A stretch of 64,000 bases of DNA, from positions 41,092,157-41,156,156 of the forward strand of contig OX424562.1 of NCBI GenBank assembly GCA_949152475.1, given 5' to 3'. Both the position numbers and the translations under genes were made by a program. Under the pieces are notes generated by a model that saw only the letters and a program-made list of their open reading frames with translations, was not told the origin of the DNA and searched no databases. Positions 58,806-64,000 of this stretch are shown here, in pieces (position 1 is the stretch's first letter; the number at the start of each line of letters is the position of its first letter). The DNA comes from Terebella lapidaria (lineage: Eukaryota > Annelida > Polychaeta > Terebellida > Terebellidae).

Positions 58806-59240
58806 GTGGAGAAAATCTGTCATTTATTCAATGGGAAACGACACTTCAAAAACATCGATTGAAGTTACACATTTGTTCTTACATCACAACAGAGATAAAA
58901 AAAACCCCGGTGTCTCATAGCATGATGTGGAAGAAACGACAATGTAGAGTACTGAAATTGCCATTAAAGGGACTGTACGAAATTGGCAATATTTTATGAT
59001 ATAAATCAGAAAATCATGTTAAACATGTGAAATTAACTGAATGGGAAATCAGGACCAGACAGCACGCGAACTGTTCGGCCTGTTTCAAAGCAGAGCATTA
59101 GATTGTTGTATGATTCATGGTCATAGTAACCAAGGAGGACCTCTGACATCCTTTTTGGATCGCCTGTGGGCATTCAATCCGTGTCAGCTTTCGCCATTTT
59201 GGATGGGATTGGAACGTTATTTGGACATGATATGATGGTG
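58806..59240. other. Intergenic, nothing recognised
   Basis: 3' flank of the carboxylesterase gene. Short open frames only. Confidence 0.4.
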
Positions 59241-59248
59241 CTCATTTG

Positions 59249-59358
59249 CAGTGCCTCCTCGGCACTGCCGGGATCCCAGACGTTCAGATAGAGACAGTCC
59301 TCGCTATCGTTGCCAGCCATACCTGCCAACTGATAAACCCGAGCTATGTTTGCCCCCG
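59249..59358 (-). pseudogene. Carboxylesterase exon fragment, antisense
   Basis: On the - strand a short segment encodes ARVYQLAGMAG, then NDSEDCLYLNVWDPGSAEEAL, which aligns with exon 2 of the neighbouring gene (SEDCLYLNVYVPVSVDDAL). No GT donor follows at the expected point and the FLGVPFA part is missing. It is a relic of a paralogous gene in opposite orientation, or one exon of a gene whose other exons were lost to the retrotransposon insertion. Confidence 0.72.
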
Positions 59359-59901
59359 GAAGGCTGACGGGGCCATGATATATGAAACCCGTTGGCCATC
59401 CGACTGATCTTAACTGGCCAACATCATTCACTGGGATGCAAGGGAAACTAAAAAGGGCTCAGAAAGGTTACCGGACAATGTATTGTAACGGTTTTGGGGC
59501 GTACCCAAAGGTTTCCCCTAGGTAATTCTGTTAGTGTTTTGTGATATTATGGTTAAATAACCGTTTATTAGGGTGTATATGTGTTTAAAGGTTCATACGG
59601 TTCCGTATTGTTAATGTTTTAAAGGTTTTCCGTCTCGCAACTTAGTAATTTATGATGTCGGTAAAGCCGGAGACGGATCCGGAGACGGAGACGGAACCGG
59701 ACACGGAGCCGGAACAATGGAGTACAAAAACGTAATGACGTTATTTCCGGAAGGTCATGTGATCAGCCTCATTTTCGGTTTAAAAGGTGACGTGTCAGCC
59801 ACTGATTGGTTCTAGAGTGTTTTTAGAAATCCGGAAAATATCAGTGTTTTGGCGGACTATGACGTCACAATAGGTTGGTCACGTGACGTGGGTCTCAGGT
59901 C

Positions 59902-59909
59902 TATAAAAG
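59902..59909 (+). promoter_or_regulatory. TATA box of the gypsy LTR
   Basis: TATAAAAG about 150 bp before AATAAA within the LTR, the expected U3 promoter position. Confidence 0.7.
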
Positions 59910-60050
59910 CCCCCGCTTCACAGCGGACGGCGGAGTTGGTGTCCTGACGTCGACCTGTGCAGACCCCTTCTCCCATAGCAGAGTACTCCCTTGTTCCGGA
60001 TAGAGTCATCCAGATGATAGCAGTTAAGTCTTCCGACTGTGAACTTGGAA

Positions 60051-60056
60051 AATAAA
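60051..60056 (+). other. LTR polyadenylation signal
   Basis: AATAAA within the LTR downstream of the TATA box, marking the R region. Confidence 0.6.
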
Positions 60057-60851
60057 CATGAAAACTTCAACCGAGTTGTTTTTCCGTGTTCGTTAGGGAA
60101 CTGGAAGTTATAATAAAGTTAGTTTCCCGGAAAAGACAGTTATACGGAGTAAAGGGAGATAAGACTACAGTCGGTTAAGACCAAGTTGTAACGACGTCTT
60201 AGGGTGATCTAAGAACCCAGATCACCGAGGAAGGAGTCGGAGACGGAGACGGAGGTGGAAATCAACGGAGCAACTACGGAGGCGGTATCGGACGGAGCAG
60301 TTGCAGAGGCGGTACCGGACGAAGCAGTTGCAGAGGCGGTACCTGACGGAGCGGTTGCGGTAACCGGAAGTAGGAACACTTCCGAGATACTCCATTTCAG
60401 GTGCAGTCGCAGGTTGCGGTGAGGCGGAGCCAACCGGAGCAGATTGCAGTGCGGCGGAACCTGGCAGAGCGGTTGCAGTATTCGGAAACGGCAACGTTCC
60501 CGGATTCTTTATTCCAGGCGCAGTCGCAGTTTGCAGTAAGACGGAAAACGACGGAGCTGTTGCAGTAAAGCGGTTTCCCGACGGAGCAGTTGCAGTACCC
60601 GGAGACGGAAACGCCTCCGGATCCTTACTTTACAGGTGCAGTTGCAGATTAGCAGTCGGGCAACGGTTAAGAGGTCCATTCCAGACCACGCTACCAACCT
60701 TAGAGACTTCTAGCCGGAGTTCAACCGTACAACAGTAGCAGTTTCCCGGAGTTTTACCGTTTCAGCTCCGGTTAAACAACAACTCACCCACCTCCCTAGA
60801 AAACCGGTTCATCAAGACGTCACAGAAGGGTTCAAACCCGTTACAACTTTT

Positions 60852-60869
60852 TGGTGGCAGCGGTGGGAT
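60852..60869 (+). other. Primer-binding site, tRNA-Leu
   Basis: TGGTGGCAGCGGTGGGAT, six bases after the LTR, is complementary to the 3' end of animal tRNA-Leu (..ATCCCACCGCTGCCA plus CCA). Confidence 0.85.
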
Positions 60870-60879
60870 CATCTGCAGT

Positions 60880-62078
60880 ATGACTACTAGACGGGGCAAA
60901 TTGGCGGAACAGCAGCTGAAGGCAGCCGTGTCGGACACGGAGCAGCCTGTAGGAGCAGTAGGAGCTGAGCCGTTGCAGATGCCGGTTGCGGAAAAAGAAG
61001 CGGTTCGTCCTGCCGAGCGGAAGCTGTTGCAGCCGGAAATGCAGAAAGCAGTTGCAGACGAGCCCCTCCGGGTTCCTCAAGGAGAACAGCCTGCAGAGCA
61101 GTTAGCAGAGGCGGAAATTAACTTTCCGGACCAGGCTGGCGATCGGGAACCGGATGCGGACCCGGAAGGCGGAGAGAACTTAGTCGACAACCTGACCAGA
61201 TTATTGGCGACCCAAATGGAGGTGTTTCAGCAGCACCTGGCAGTAACCGGAAAGCAGCAGCAGGCAGAAGCAGTACAACAGCCAGCACCAAGGGCAGGAG
61301 TAGCCAGATTAATGACATACGACGGAACTGATCCGTGGCCGGAATATGAGGCTCACCTCCTTGAATACGCTCGGTACTACCGTTGGACAGCAGAGGAAAA
61401 GGCGCTGAACTTATGTGTCAGTTTGAGGGGTAACGCCCGCAGCATACTACTGGATCTGTCCGCGGAGCAGAGACGCAGCTTCGATACGGTTGTGGCGGCA
61501 TTAAAACAGCAGTTTTGTCCGGGGGAGAAAACATTCGTTTTCCAGGCAGAATTGCAGACACGGAAATTGCAGCCGGAGGAAGAGCTGTCCGAGCTGGCCA
61601 GAGACATACGGAGCAAGACGCGGCTAGCTTACCCAAAAGCAGATCCGGCAACAACAGAAGTGCTCATGAAGATGCATTTCTGCAACAGCCTGACTAACCG
61701 AGATATGCGGTTGTCGGTATTGAAAAGCCACCCGGAAACGCTGTCGCAGGCCCTGGCTTTCGCTACCGAGTATGAGAGTATCATGAAAACGGACAACAGC
61801 AGACCAGCGGAGCGACACCGGACGAGGCAGCTGAACACGGAGCCGGAGTGGAGCCAGCAGGTGAACGAATTGCGGAAACAAGCCGAGCAGACTCAGCAGC
61901 AGATGGCGGATCTGATGACTCAGGTCAAGGAAGCGGTTAGCCGGCAGCAGCAGCAGCGCAGTTCCCGAGCGGATTTAGAATGTTTCAACTGTGGCCGGAA
62001 AGGGCATTTTGCCCGAGACTGTAGGCAGCCGAAGCAGCAGCAGCAGCGGCGTCAACCACAACAGCAGCAGTCGCCGCG

Positions 62079-62120
<42 letters not shown>

Positions 62121-62163
62121 ATTGCAGCAGCCACGACAGCAGCAGCAGCAGCCGGAAAACTAG
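60880..62163 (+). CDS. gag: Gag of the + strand gypsy element
   Basis: 427 codons. Acidic, Gln-rich N-terminal region (1-140), retrotransposon capsid domain (about 145-310: LMTYDGTDPWPEYEAHLLEYA, then a long helical region), a coiled-coil-like Gln-rich stretch, one CCHC zinc knuckle at 368-381 (CFNCGRKGHFARDC), then a polyglutamine tail encoded by CAG repeats (about 62035-62153). It assembles virus-like particles and binds element RNA. The ATG lies 11 bp after the primer site. Ends TAG at 62161-62163, where the -1 frame carries pol. Confidence 0.93.
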
Positions 62164-64000
62164 AGCGGGTCGCGGAAAAGGGGAAATCCGGGACCCGGAA
62201 GAGAGGACACCCCCATAACCGGCAGGTGGTTCACGGACCCGGTCCCAGGGGCGAGGTGGGCATGTGTGTGACAGCCAGAGTATGCGGAGAGCCAGTAACG
62301 CTGATAATCGACACCGGCAGCACTGTCACAATGCTCAACCTACAAACCTGGGAACGGATCCGGAAACCCGGAATGAAGCTGAAGCGGTCGCCGATTCGTC
62401 TTTCAATGGTTGACGGAAGTAACATACGGACACATGGCCGGAAAGAACTTCCACTCAACATCGCAGGAGTAGCTGAGACCGTGACGTTCGAGATTGCAGA
62501 CTGTGAAGACGAAGGAATACTGGGGATGGATTTCATCCGTTCCCGAGTATCCGGCATAAACTTCGACCGGATGACCATGCAGATGGGCAGCCAGGAGGTG
62601 TTCCTCACCATGTTCGAGCAGACCAGGGAGCCGTTTCCGATCAACGCTGTAGCAGATTACCAAATTCCGCCGGAAACGGAACAGCTGATTATAGGACAAG
62701 CAGAGAGTGTCCGTGAAGCAGAAGGAGTACTAGAAATGCCGCAGGAGCCTACGGAGAAAAGACCTTGGCTGATCGGGAGAACTTTATCCCGGATAAAGCA
62801 AGGAACAGTCCCGGTTCGAGTGATCAACGTGATGGCAGAGCCGGTAATCATCAAGAAAGGAGCGCAGTTGGCGACGATGACCACCTTAGCAGCCGGTTGC
62901 AGTGTTGTGCCGTTGGGGGAGCGGAGCAGGAAGGTGCAGATTTCCACGGAGTCGGAGTCCGGGCGGAATTGGAGCGGGTACGAGAAGCTGCGGCAGTTAG
63001 CAGAGCAGACCCAGGATGCAGTGCCGAGTCATTTCCGCGAGAGAGTAACCGACCTCCTATTTCGGAATAAGCTGACCTTCAGTAATGATGCCGGAGAACT
63101 GGGGCAGACCAACGAGGTACAACATCAGATAAACACGGGCAGTTACCGGCCGATTAAGCAGCCAACCAGACGAATTCCGCCAGACAAGAGAGAGCTGGTG
63201 AGCAGTCTGATTCAGGAGATGAAAGACAAGAACGTCATTGAAGAAAGTAGCAGTCCGTGGGCTTCACCGATTGTCCTTGTGAAGAAAAAGGATGGGACCA
63301 CCCGGTTCTGCGTCGATTACCGGCGGTTAAATGCAGTCACGGAGAAAGATGCTTATCCGTTGCCGAGAATAGACGACACCATAGCAGCCTGTGCAGACGC
63401 TAAATGGTTCTCCACTCTCGACCTGACCAGTGGCTACTGGCAGGTCGGGATGGATGAAGACGCCCGGAAAAAGTCGGCCTTCTGTGTTCCTGGCGGCCTT
63501 TACCAGTTCAAAGTGATGAGTTTCGGCTTGTGCAATGCTCCGGGTACGTTCGAGCGGTTGATGGAGAAGGTGCTAGGCGGTTTGTCCTGGAAGACCTGCC
63601 TCATATATCTGGACGACATCATAGTCTACAGCAAGACCCTGGAGGATCACATCCGTGATCTTCAGGAGGTGTTCAGCAAGCTGAGAGAGGCAGACCTAAA
63701 AGTCAAACCGTCAAAATGCAAGTTCTTCCAGCCGGAGGTGTCTTTCCTAGGTCACATAGTCGGCAGAGACGGTATCCGCACCGACCCGGCAAAAACGGAG
63801 GCAGTACGGAAGTGGCGGACACCCACCAACCTGACGGAGCTGCGCAGTTTTCTGGGACTTTGCTCCTATTACCGGAAGTTCGTGCCGAAGTTCTCCGAGA
63901 TTGCAGCGCCGCTGAATCACTTGACGGAAAAAGGGGTGCCGTTCCGGTGGCAGACGGAGCAAGAACAGGCATTTGCAGAGCTGAAGAACCGCCTAGTATC
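62163..64000 (+). CDS. pol: Pol of the + strand gypsy element (partial)
   Basis: Open from the gag stop to the window edge in the -1 frame relative to gag. Aspartic protease IIDTGST near 62317; then a linker; reverse transcriptase from about 63180 (SPWASPIVLVKKKDG, FCVDYRRLN, STLDLTSGYWQV with the first Asp, FGLCNAPGTFERLM, IYLDDIIVYS with the catalytic pair near 63610), then the connection (LGLCSYYRKFV) toward RNase H. No stop in about 610 codons. The first ATG in frame is 62262, but expression by -1 frameshifting at the gag end (CCGGAAAACTAG) is more likely. That site is not a textbook slippery heptamer. Confidence 0.93.

Larger units (their letters stand above)
59484..60845 (+). repeat. 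5' LTR of the + strand gypsy element
   Basis: 1,362 bp starting TGTAACGG and ending CCGTTACA, an 8-bp terminal inverted repeat. Contains a TATA box, a downstream AATAAA, and a U5-like part (60226-60620) of short GC-rich repeats built on 'gcagttgcag' and 'gacggag'. The 3' partner is outside the window, so the boundaries rest on the inverted ends and primer site. Confidence 0.85.
59484..64000 (+). mobile_element. Ty3/gypsy LTR retrotransposon, 5' part
   Basis: 5' LTR 59484-60845, tRNA-Leu primer site, gag, and pol with protease and reverse transcriptase in standard Ty3/gypsy order (integrase would lie beyond RT, outside the window). No stop in gag or in visible pol, so this copy looks intact. 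Flanking 'ggttaccggacaatg' at 59467-59481 resembles family A ends, suggesting insertion into an older repeat. Confidence 0.92.

Noticed and set aside
60209..61080. Antisense frames over the gypsy LTR and gag
   Set aside because: Composition shadows of GC-rich, CAG-rich sequence on the coding strand.
1..64000. tRNA, rRNA or bacterial operon features
   Set aside because: I found no cloverleaf or rRNA-like sequence, and intron structure and repeats show this is eukaryotic nuclear DNA. The tRNA-like matches are retroelement primer sites.

Overview
This is nuclear DNA from an animal. Coding regions are split by canonical GT..AG introns, and non-LTR retrotransposon pieces, LTR retrotransposons, satellites and minisatellites fill most of the space. 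The two host genes (a Cys-loop ligand-gated channel and a secreted carboxylesterase/cholinesterase-like protein) and the repeat types point to a marine invertebrate. A cephalochordate is possible: the LTR element at 9854-17630 has the Gmr1 domain order first described from deuterostomes, and I recall amphioxus Adh introns with minisatellites that span splice donors. A mollusc, brachiopod, annelid or hemichordate is not excluded.

Layout. 1-560: dispersed repeat. 1191-3281: last six exons of a Cys-loop channel, + strand. 3.3-9.7 kb: intergenic DNA with truncated non-LTR 3' ends. 9854-17630: complete, young Ty3/gypsy-class element of Gmr1 type on the - strand, with near-identical LTRs, a 5-bp target duplication, a tRNA-Pro primer site and lesions only in gag. 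17.6-28.5 kb: repeat-rich DNA with a LINE remnant, fold-back repeats, a ~130-bp satellite carrying AGGTCAAAGGTCA in two opposed blocks, and a GC-rich island. 28.5-31.5 kb: 5'-truncated non-LTR element flanked by two copies of a fold-back repeat. 32919-58746: an 11-exon carboxylesterase gene (635 codons) whose intron 6 is 22,012 bp long. 59484-64000: the 5' LTR, gag and partial pol of a second Ty3/gypsy element, + strand, tRNA-Leu primed, running off the window.

The standout is intron 6 of the carboxylesterase gene. Almost all of it (35359-57222) is about 600 tandem copies of a 36-bp unit. The unit is the exon 6/intron 6 junction itself: the last 18 nt of exon 6 plus the first 18 nt of the intron. 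The transcript therefore carries hundreds of near-identical 5' splice sites before a single exon 7 acceptor. Because 36 is a multiple of three, the unit stays open in most frames and gives huge spurious ORFs (up to 3,666 codons on the - strand). The second unit carries an in-frame TGA, so only the first two donors can give a full-length protein.

The two host genes are unrelated in function. The mobile elements are independent insertions, some of them nested in older repeats.
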